In this document: positions 17,409 through 24,139 of the stretch, one piece after another
Numbering within the stretch: position 1 is the first letter of the stretch
How the letters are laid out: every line of letters starts with the position of its first letter
From: SCN-70-22 sp046327755
Lineage (GTDB): Bacteria > Gemmatimonadota > Gemmatimonadetes > Gemmatimonadales > Gemmatimonadaceae
DNA: 64,000 nt
Assembly (NCBI GenBank): GCA_046327755.1
Contig: JAXLXW010000006.1
Coordinates: 186,001 to 250,000, forward strand
Direction: 5' to 3'
Notes under the pieces: model-generated
The model's database searches: none
What the model saw: the letters and a program-made list of their open reading frames with translations, nothing else
What the model was told of the DNA's origin: nothing
Made by a program: the position numbers and the translations under genes

Positions 17409-18276
17409 GCCGGGCCCATTCGGGTTGGAAGACGTACCACTGATCGGGGTGGGACTGCACCGCACTCGCCAGCGAGGATGCGATGCGGCGGGTGAGCCGC
17501 ACGCGATCTCCGGGTCCGTCTCCTGTCCCCGACGCGACGATCGGGGGTTCTATCTGCACTATGTATCGCGTCGCCCCCGTGGGGTTCCGTGCAATGTGAC
17601 CAATGATGATCGGGGCCCCCGTCGACAGCGCGAGCACCGCGGGGCCCGCGGGCACGCGCCGTTCCCCGCCTGCAAATGGAACCGCGATCCCCTCGTTCCC
17701 TTCGCCAACCACGCGGTCGGCGAGGAGCACGACGATCTGTCCTTCCTTGAGCAGGCGCAGGACCGGGCGAATCCCTGCATTGCGGGAGAGCAGCTTCAAC
17801 CCCGTCGCTTGCCTATACAGCGCCAGCGCGGCGTTGGTGTCAGGATCCAGGTCCTCCACCATGGCGTGCACGGGATACCCCGCCAGGGCCATCCAGGCTC
17901 CCGCGAGCTCGTAGGGACCGAGGTGGGCGGTGACGGCGATGACCCCGCGACCCATCGCCAACGCGGTGTCCATGTGCTCTTGACCGTGGACTTCGACCAG
18001 CGACGCGAAATCCCCCGCGCGCAGCGTCGGGAGGCGATACAGGTCCACCGCGGCCTCGGCCAGGTTCATCATCGTGCGCCGGGCCGATCGCCGCTGCTCC
18101 GCCGCGGACGCCGTCGGCTGCAGGAACTGCTGGTTCTCGAGCAGCGTGCGGCGCCGTACGCTGGCCACCGCGAAGCCCACGGCCCCGGCGGCGCGCGCCA
18201 ACGCCCGAACAGGCGCCGCGGGCACGACACCCAGCAGACGCACGGCCGCACGCACCAGGGGAGCGGAGGGGATCAT
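17386..18276 (-). CDS. HtrB/LpxL/PatA-family lipid acyltransferase
   Basis: This 296-residue protein belongs to the lysophospholipid/lipid A acyltransferase family, which includes LpxL (HtrB) of Gram-negatives and PatA of mycobacteria. The catalytic H-x4-E motif is in VTAHLGPYELAG. LLKEGQIVVLLADR and FAGGERRVPAGPAVLAL match the second and third family blocks. The C-terminus WYVFQPEW is also typical. An N-terminal hydrophobic stretch (VRLLGVVPAAPVRAL) fits membrane association. I prefer the ATG at 18276; one at 18324 adds 16 residues without homology. In mycobacteria PatA acylates the mannose of PIM, and the nearby PimA/PimB-like genes make that comparison attractive. Lipid A acylation is the alternative. 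Confidence 0.82.
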   Translation of the reverse strand: MIPSAPLVRAAVRLLGVVPAAPVRALARAAGAVGFAVASVRRRTLLENQQFLQPTASAAEQRRSARRTMMNLAEAAVDLYRLPTLRAGDFASLVEVHGQEHMDTALAMGRGVIAVTAHLGPYELAGAWMALAGYPVHAMVEDLDPDTNAALALYRQATGLKLLSRNAGIRPVLRLLKEGQIVVLLADRVVGEGNEGIAVPFAGGERRVPAGPAVLALSTGAPIIIGHIARNPTGATRYIVQIEPPIVASGTGDGPGDRVRLTRRIASSLASAVQSHPDQWYVFQPEWARRDASPRN

Positions 18277-18355
18277 GCCGCCAAAGATGCCCCCCCGGTT
18301 CGGAGGGCGGCACTCCGGATTCAACCCGTCGCGTGTGCGGTCACCCGACGGGCGG

Positions 18356-19939
18356 TCAGTCGGCGGGTGCTCCCCCCTCCGTGGCGTCCTTCCGGAACTT
18401 CGCCCAGTCGATCTTCAACTTTCGCATGCGCGCCCGCAGCGTGTGCGGATTCACGCGAAGGAGCGCCGCCGTCCCGCCACGCCCTTCGATCCGCCCGCCG
18501 GTCGCTTTGAGCGCACGCTCGATGTGCCGCGCCATCGCCTGATCCAGCGGCAGGATGGTGGGGTCCTCCATGGCGACCTCCGGTGCCTTCTCCCCCGGTT
18601 CGGTCGGAACCGGAGTTCCCAGCGCGGCCGCCAGCCGCAGTCGCTTGCCATCACCCAGGATGGCGGCGCGTTCGATGACTGCCGCGAGTTCGCGAACGTT
18701 TCCGGGCCACGAATACGACAGGAGCAGCTCGATATCGTCCGAAGTCAGCACGAGTGCGCTCCCCCCCAGTCGCGTACCGGCGCGAGCGGCAAAGTGCGAC
18801 GCGAGGGCGGGAATATCCTCGGGGCGCGAGCGGAGGGGAGGGATCTCGATGGGGAAGACGCTCAGGCGGTACCAGAGATCCTCGCGAAACGTCCCCTGCG
18901 ACACCATGTCGCGCAGGTTCCGATGCGTCGCGGCGACGATGCGCACATCCACGCGGTGCGCGCGCTGCGCGCCGACCCGCTCGAAGACGCCATCCTGCAG
19001 GATGCGGAGGAGGCGAACCTGCGCCGCGAGCGGCAACTCCGCGATCTCGTCGAGAAAGAGCGTCCCGCCGTCGGCGCGTTCGAACCACCCCTTCCGCGTC
19101 TGGATGGCGCCGGTGAACGACCCCTTCTCGTGGCCGAACAGCTCGGAGTCAATGAGACCCGCCGGAATGGCGCCGCAATTCACGCGCACGATCGGTCCGC
19201 TCGACCGGCGCGAACGGGCATGAATTGCCCGCGCCACGACCTCCTTCCCCGACCCCGTTTCGCCCAGCAGGAGGACCGGGGCGTCGGTGGGCGCCACCTG
19301 CTCCACGCGCAGCATCACGTCGCGAAGCCCGCTCTCGGAGCCGACGATCGTCCCCGAGACCTCATCGCGATCGAGACGCTGGAGCAGGGCGCGCCGATCG
19401 GCCTCGAGCGCCTCGCGGAGGCGGTGCTCGTGCTCGCGTTCGTCCTCCAGACGGAGCGCCGTCCCCAGCGGCGGCGCGAGCTGGCCGAGCAGCTCGGCGT
19501 GGCTCGTATCCAGGACTCCGGAGTTGCGGGCGACGAGGACGACGAAGCCCATGGCGCGATCGCCCTCGGCGAGCGGGGCGATCGCCATCGCGCGCCAGCT
19601 TCCTTCAGGGGCGAAGAGGCGCGTCGCCTCATCGACGTGCTCGGAGGTGACGAGGAGCGGAGCCCCCTCCCGCTGGAGGGCGCGCAGGGTCTCGGTGACG
19701 GCCGCCGAGATGTCACGTGTGGCTGGTGCGGGGCGCGGACCTGGGCGAACAGCGCTCGCGGCGACCGACTCGAGGCGGTCGCTGTCGCGGGCGAGGCGCC
19801 AGATCGCGAGGGTGTCCGCGCGAACGGCGCGGGCCAGCATGGCGGCGACGCGGTCGACACACTCGTCGAGTGCGGCGGAGTCGGTGGCGGCGCGCCACAC
19901 GTCGACCACGAGCTGGTACTGCAGCGGGAGTTCGCTCAT
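18356..19939 (-). CDS. Sigma-54-dependent activator, GAF-AAA+-Fis
   Basis: This 527-residue enhancer-binding protein activates RNA polymerase carrying sigma-54. An N-terminal GAF-like sensor (about 1-165) is followed by an AAA+ domain with Walker A GETGSGKE (226-233), the sigma-54 contact loop GSFTGA (273-278, where GAFTGA is usual) and Walker B TLFLDE (293-298). A Fis-type helix-turn-helix lies at the C-terminus (near GRGGTAALLRVNPHTLRARM). It resembles NorR/FhlA-type regulators, so a small-molecule ligand is likely. The ATG at 19939 is preferred over one at 19954 because the latter falls inside an 18-base palindrome. The acyltransferase gene starts 79 bases downstream. Ser replaces Ala in the contact loop, which occurs in some functional activators. 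Confidence 0.88.
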   Translation of the reverse strand: MSELPLQYQLVVDVWRAATDSAALDECVDRVAAMLARAVRADTLAIWRLARDSDRLESVAASAVRPGPRPAPATRDISAAVTETLRALQREGAPLLVTSEHVDEATRLFAPEGSWRAMAIAPLAEGDRAMGFVVLVARNSGVLDTSHAELLGQLAPPLGTALRLEDEREHEHRLREALEADRRALLQRLDRDEVSGTIVGSESGLRDVMLRVEQVAPTDAPVLLLGETGSGKEVVARAIHARSRRSSGPIVRVNCGAIPAGLIDSELFGHEKGSFTGAIQTRKGWFERADGGTLFLDEIAELPLAAQVRLLRILQDGVFERVGAQRAHRVDVRIVAATHRNLRDMVSQGTFREDLWYRLSVFPIEIPPLRSRPEDIPALASHFAARAGTRLGGSALVLTSDDIELLLSYSWPGNVRELAAVIERAAILGDGKRLRLAAALGTPVPTEPGEKAPEVAMEDPTILPLDQAMARHIERALKATGGRIEGRGGTAALLRVNPHTLRARMRKLKIDWAKFRKDATEGGAPAD

Positions 19940-19944
19940 TCGAT

Positions 19945-19962
19945 GCCGTGACATGTCACGGC
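19945..19962. promoter_or_regulatory. Palindromic operator 1 in front of the sigma-54 activator gene
   Basis: GCCGTGA and TCACGGC flank CATG, giving a perfect 18-base palindrome only five bases upstream of the preferred start codon. The same half-sites with the same 4-base spacing recur 51 bases further upstream. Autoregulation by the activator or control by another dimeric regulator is an inference. Confidence 0.6.
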
Positions 19963-19996
19963 CTTGTGGGAAGTCTACGAAATATGACGGGCCAAT

Positions 19997-20012
19997 CCGT
20001 GAATGATCACGG
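19997..20012. promoter_or_regulatory. Palindromic operator 2, same half-sites
   Basis: CCGTGA (19997-20002) and TCACGG (20007-20012) are separated by ATGA. The half-sites and 4-base spacer match those at 19945-19962. The centres are 51 bases apart, close to five helical turns, so both would face the same side of the DNA. Confidence 0.6.
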
Positions 20013-20481
20013 TCGTGTGTCGCGCCTCCTCCACGAGAGAACCGCTAAGTCGTTGAACGACAGTCGCTAAGCTCGATTCGGCCCAGAAGGAACGCTCTCT
20101 GCTAGGACAAGAGTGGTGCCGACGGGGATCTCGAGAGGCTCGGGGCACTCGCCTTGCTCGGGAGAGCACTGACCGGCGGATCATCGCCCACTGGGTTGCG
20201 TCACCGTTCACCGACTCCGGAATCGTCCCATGACCCCTCGCCGCCTCCAGCCCACACGCCACGCGGCGCACACGCTGCTGACCGCGCCGGACTTCAACAT
20301 CGTGGCAATGCGACACGCTGGCAGTGGTCGCTCCATGGCTGACGAGGGGCGTGACACGGCACCGGGTGGTGCGGCACCGCTCGATGGTCGGACGGACAAC
20401 GGGGCCGTTGCCGCTTCGGACGTCAGTCGCAACCCATCGGCGTGACGTGCGCGGCCCGCGCCGCCCCCCCCTGACACACGA
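20013..20481. other. Gene-poor spacer between the activator and the TonB receptor
   Basis: I see no convincing gene in this stretch. Short open frames on both strands lack a start with a ribosome binding site and have Arg/Pro-rich composition typical of shadow frames. The 5' side holds the upstream region of the activator gene. The 3' side ends at a strong hairpin. A small RNA running rightward into that hairpin is possible but unsupported. Confidence 0.4.
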
Positions 20482-20525
20482 GAAGGCCGCCGGGAGCGAA
20501 TCGCTCCCGGCGGCCTTCTTTCTTC
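20482..20525. terminator. Strong hairpin terminator after the TonB receptor gene
   Basis: Arms of 18 bases (20482-20499 and 20501-20518) are perfectly complementary and GC-rich. The T-rich tail TTTCTTC lies on the plus strand. The hairpin is 46 bases past the stop of the leftward TonB receptor gene, so it is well placed for that gene. The T-run orientation, however, suits a rightward transcript better. Confidence 0.7.
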
Positions 20526-20564
20526 GATCGCGGCGCATGCGCGCGTCGCTGCGCCTCCTCGACG

Positions 20565-22961
20565 TTACCGCACCAGTGCCAGCGGCGCGGAAACGCGGAG
20601 TGAGACGTTGCGCCCCTGGGCGAGGGCGAACCCCTTCTGGGTGTCCAGGAAGTCGCGATACGGCGTGTCGAACAGGTTGGTGGCCTCCACGTGCACGTCC
20701 AGCACCTGCGTGCCTAACGTGACGCGTCCGCCAACGCCGGCCTCGACGACGGAGTAGGCCGGCGTCGACGAGATCCCGTACCCGGCGGGGTTCGCGTCGA
20801 ACTCGGCGAACGGCTCCGTCTTCCCCGCGATGCGCTTGGCCCAGCTGTGGCGCGCCCCCACGCGGACGTACGGCCCCTTCACCATCGCCAGCGGCTTCGG
20901 CGTCCAGCGAAGCGAGCCGCGCACCTGGTCGGCCGGCATCAGCGGGAGCGACTCGCCGGTGCTGCGGTTCTCGCTCCGCAGCGCGGTGTAGCTCCCCTCG
21001 AGGACGAGGCGCGGCAGGAGCTCGACTTCGCTCCCCGCCTCGATCCCGCGGATGACCGCGTCGGTCTGGAGGTTCCGGTAGACGATGCGCGTGGTCCCGT
21101 TCACCACCTTCGTGCGCCCGGTGTTCTCCATGTAGATGTAGTCGCGCACGCCGTTGCGATACGCGGTGACGGTCGCACTGGCACGCGCCCCCTGGTAGCG
21201 GATCGCGCTCTCCACGCTCAGCGAGCGTTCGGGGCTGAGCGTCGGGTTCCCCTCCAACCATCCGAAGGCGGGACGGTTCTCGTCGGTGTAGAGGTCCTGC
21301 ACGGCGGGGGCGCGGAAGCCGGAGTTGACGCTCGTCGTCCAGGTGAGGGCGCTCGTCAGCCGCAATCCTGCGCCGAGCGAGCCGTTGAAGACCGAGAACG
21401 AACGATGGAGGGCCGCGTCCTGCTGGGCGGCGGGGAGCGCCTGCACCAGCGTCCCCATGCGGGCATCCTGCTGGCGCGTGTCGTAGCGGGCCCCGGCGGA
21501 GAGCGTCAGGCGAGGCAGGCGGTACTCTTCGAAGGCGAACGCCGCGAGGTTGCCGATGCGCGACGACGGCTCGATGCGCGACAGGCGCGTCACGCCGCGC
21601 TGGTGCTGGTACTCGACGCCGAGCTTCCCGGCCACGCCGCGCACGGCGGGGTGCTCCGCCTCCACGCGCGCCGTCGTGACGGTGCGCGAGAGGTCCTGGT
21701 CCCACGTGGCGGTGGCGCGTGCCTCCTCGAACGTCTTGGCAGCGCTCGCGGCGCGCTGGATGCGCAGCAGCTGCCGCGTGAGCGATGGCTTCACGACCAC
21801 CGGTCCGCGGAGGATCGTCCCGCGGAGCCGCAGTTCGTGGTTGGCCATCGCCACGCCGGCCGGCTTGCCGTTCGCGTTCGGGAAGTTGTTCAGTCCCTCG
21901 AAGCCATCGTACAGCAGTTGCAGCTGTCCCCACGCCCCCGAACCGCCCAGCTGCCCGTACTGCGCGCGCTGGTCGTAGTTGGAGTAGCGCAGCTCGCCGG
22001 TGTAGAGCGGATCGCCCTTCTGCTGGGTGACGGTGTAGGGGAGCGCGTCGGCAGTGTGGAAATTGTCGGCCACGCGGCGGCTGGCGCCGGCGCGAAATCC
22101 CAGCCCGGCCGGGAGCGCCCCGCTGAGTTCACCGTTGGCGTACCGCTCCCGATTGTTGGAGAAGTACTGCGTCTCGACGAGCGCATCGAGTCGCTGGCCC
22201 CCCGACTCGGCGCGCGGGAGCGGCTTGGGAAGGAAGTTGATCGCCCCGCCCATCGCACTGGAGCCGTACAGCACGCTCGCCGGCCCGCGGATCACCTCGA
22301 CGCGATCCACCGAGCCGAAGGCGATCGGCGGTGTCCAGCGGCTCGTCCCCTGGAAGCTCTCCACCGGGACGCCGTCGCGCGTGAGTCGCACCTGTCCCTG
22401 GCTCATCCCGCGCAGCACCGGGTTCCCCGCCATGGGCCCCGTGGTGATGGTCGAGACCCCGGGGACGCGCTCCAGCGTCTTACCTAACGAGGCGGAGGTG
22501 ATCGTCTTGAGCTTCTCGGGATCGATCGCCGCCACGTCGAGCGGCGTCGTGGGGTCGCTCGCCGTGGCGGCGCCGGTCACCACGACCGGGACGAGCGTCA
22601 CCGTCGCGGGCTCGAGGTGCACGTCGAGCGCAGTCTCCCGTCCTGCCGTCAGCTGCACCGTCTGCGTGGACGGACGGTGCCCGATGGCCCGCACCACCAC
22701 GACCACTGGTGCCGCCGGCAGGTTGGCGAAGCGGAAGCGCCCATTGGCGTCGGTGACCGCGGTGCGCTCGAGCACCGGAAGGAGGACGTACGCCTCGGGG
22801 TGAGGTGCCCCCAGCTCGTCGCGCACGATGCCGGTCAGCGTTGACCGTGCGCCGGGGGCCGCGCCTGGCGCCTGCCGCACGGCTGGGCGCTGCTGTGCCG
22901 GTGCAGGGCTCGCCAACAGCAGCGTCCCGAGTGCCAACTGAATTCCCATGTGCGCGCGCAT
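20565..22961 (-). CDS. TonB-dependent outer-membrane receptor
   Basis: This 798-residue receptor would import a bound ligand using TonB energy. It has a signal peptide (LALGTLLLASPAPAQ), then a carboxypeptidase-regulatory-like beta domain (about residues 38-115, GRFRFANLPAAPV). A plug follows, with LERVPGVSTITTG, VLRGMSQGQVRLTRDGVPV and VDRVEVIRGPASVLYGSSAMGGAIN, and then a long beta-barrel. The start is well supported: GAGGAG lies six bases upstream (complement of 22968-22973). The sequence does not tell the ligand. The divalent-metal/catecholate receptor class is plausible. Three inverted repeats lie in the region upstream. Two in-frame TTA-GG pairs fall in the CGTTAGG motif. Confidence 0.9.
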   Translation of the reverse strand: MRAHMGIQLALGTLLLASPAPAQQRPAVRQAPGAAPGARSTLTGIVRDELGAPHPEAYVLLPVLERTAVTDANGRFRFANLPAAPVVVVVRAIGHRPSTQTVQLTAGRETALDVHLEPATVTLVPVVVTGAATASDPTTPLDVAAIDPEKLKTITSASLGKTLERVPGVSTITTGPMAGNPVLRGMSQGQVRLTRDGVPVESFQGTSRWTPPIAFGSVDRVEVIRGPASVLYGSSAMGGAINFLPKPLPRAESGGQRLDALVETQYFSNNRERYANGELSGALPAGLGFRAGASRRVADNFHTADALPYTVTQQKGDPLYTGELRYSNYDQRAQYGQLGGSGAWGQLQLLYDGFEGLNNFPNANGKPAGVAMANHELRLRGTILRGPVVVKPSLTRQLLRIQRAASAAKTFEEARATATWDQDLSRTVTTARVEAEHPAVRGVAGKLGVEYQHQRGVTRLSRIEPSSRIGNLAAFAFEEYRLPRLTLSAGARYDTRQQDARMGTLVQALPAAQQDAALHRSFSVFNGSLGAGLRLTSALTWTTSVNSGFRAPAVQDLYTDENRPAFGWLEGNPTLSPERSLSVESAIRYQGARASATVTAYRNGVRDYIYMENTGRTKVVNGTTRIVYRNLQTDAVIRGIEAGSEVELLPRLVLEGSYTALRSENRSTGESLPLMPADQVRGSLRWTPKPLAMVKGPYVRVGARHSWAKRIAGKTEPFAEFDANPAGYGISSTPAYSVVEAGVGGRVTLGTQVLDVHVEATNLFDTPYRDFLDTQKGFALAQGRNVSLRVSAPLALVR

Positions 22962-23024
22962 ACCGTACTCCTCGTACCGTGCCAGATGTCGTGGTGCTGC
23001 CTGACTCTGGACTGGGGAGGTGGC

Positions 23025-23083
23025 AGGGCACGTGCCCTACATCGTGCCTGTTGCAACTCGTTGCCCAGCAACAATTTGGGCAA
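23025..23083. promoter_or_regulatory. Inverted repeats upstream of the TonB receptor gene
   Basis: AGGGCACGTGCCCT at 23025-23038 is a perfect 14-base palindrome. TTGCCCA (23061-23067) and TGGGCAA (23077-23083) form a second inverted repeat with a 9-base spacer. Both lie within 125 bases of the start codon and could be regulator sites. I see no B12-box or other riboswitch core. Confidence 0.4.
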
Positions 23084-23179
23084 AACGCTGCGGTGCGCTA
23101 ACCACAGGTGGCCGTGCTGGGCGCTGGCAGACGAACGACCACATGTCACGGCCATGCCATTTGCTGGCGCGCGACGAGC

Positions 23180-24103
23180 TCAGTTGGCGGGTGCGCCGGG
23201 CGGCGTGACCGAACGAGGCGTGAAGGAGATCGGCGTCCGCCGCCCGGCCACCAGTTGGCGAATCGCGGCGGCGAAGCGACGAGGCGCGGAAGGATGCAGT
23301 CGCAGGAAGAGGTCGGGCTCGACGAGCTCGAGTTCCATGAGCATCAGCGTCCCGTTCACCTCGCAGGCATCGACGCGCGCATACAGCCACGGCCGCGGGA
23401 TGTGCGTGAGCACCGCTTCCCCCTGCGCGATGAGCGCGGCGCGCGGAACGTCGGCCTCCGCAGAGCCGCCGAAGTCGTGCTGCACGCGAAACTCCCCCTC
23501 GCGCGATCGCTTGCGCACGGCGTGGCTGAACTGCCCGGAGAAGAAGACCAGCGACCACTCCCCGTGCTCGACCACCTCGGGGATGAAGGGCTGCACCAGC
23601 ACGTCGCGCTCGCTGAGCAGCTGCGCGAAGCTCCCCTCGTGGGCGGCGTGGTCGCCCGACGCGACGCGCGCGGTGCGATAGCCCGACGCCGAGATGGACG
23701 GCTTGTACACGACCTCGTCCCACCCCGTCTCGGCGAGCACATCGACCAGCGTCAGCGGAGTCGCGCGATCGAGGATCACCGTGGGAACCGTCTCCACGCC
23801 GCGCTCGGAGAGGTCCAGCAGGTAGCGCTTGTCCATGTTCCAGCGCAGCAGCGACGCCGGATTCCAGATGGGGATCCCGAGGGCATCGATGTGGGCGAGC
23901 CACCCTTCGAAGTCGTCGGGGCGCAGGTGGTAGTCCCAGGTGGAACGCACGACGATGCCGTCGTAGCGCGCCCAGTCGACCAGGGGCGAATCCCACACCG
24001 CGCTCTCCACCGAGACGCCCTGCTGGCGCAGTTCGCCCACCGCGAGACGATCGTCGTCGCTCAGCTGCGGGAGGGCGCGGAAGGTGACGAACGCGAGGCG
24101 CAT
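23180..24103 (-). CDS. ATP-grasp domain protein
   Basis: This 307-residue protein looks like an ATP-grasp ligase of the RimK/glutathione-synthetase-like type. The pattern includes WNPASLLRWNMDKRYLLDLSERGVETVPTV (split here as two family blocks), VYKPSISASGYRTARV for the ATP-binding lysine and flexible loop, and LVQPFIPEV and LMLMELELVEPDLF for the metal-binding acidic residues. ATP-grasp enzymes join a carboxylate to an amine or thiol through an acylphosphate; the substrates here are unknown. It has no signal peptide, so it is cytoplasmic. It starts 36 bases after the kinase gene on the same strand. The motif CCTAACG occupies the gap between them. Confidence 0.8.
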   Translation of the reverse strand: MRLAFVTFRALPQLSDDDRLAVGELRQQGVSVESAVWDSPLVDWARYDGIVVRSTWDYHLRPDDFEGWLAHIDALGIPIWNPASLLRWNMDKRYLLDLSERGVETVPTVILDRATPLTLVDVLAETGWDEVVYKPSISASGYRTARVASGDHAAHEGSFAQLLSERDVLVQPFIPEVVEHGEWSLVFFSGQFSHAVRKRSREGEFRVQHDFGGSAEADVPRAALIAQGEAVLTHIPRPWLYARVDACEVNGTLMLMELELVEPDLFLRLHPSAPRRFAAAIRQLVAGRRTPISFTPRSVTPPGAPAN

Positions 24104-24139
24104 CGAGGGGCGAGCGGGGGGGAGGAGCCTAACGACTGG

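Noticed and set aside
20230..20445. Small gene in the spacer before the TonB receptor
   Set aside because: No ribosome binding site, no family resemblance, and a composition like shadow frames.
22962..23180. Cobalamin riboswitch upstream of the TonB receptor
   Set aside because: No B12-box or conserved core is visible; the repeats look like protein-binding sites.
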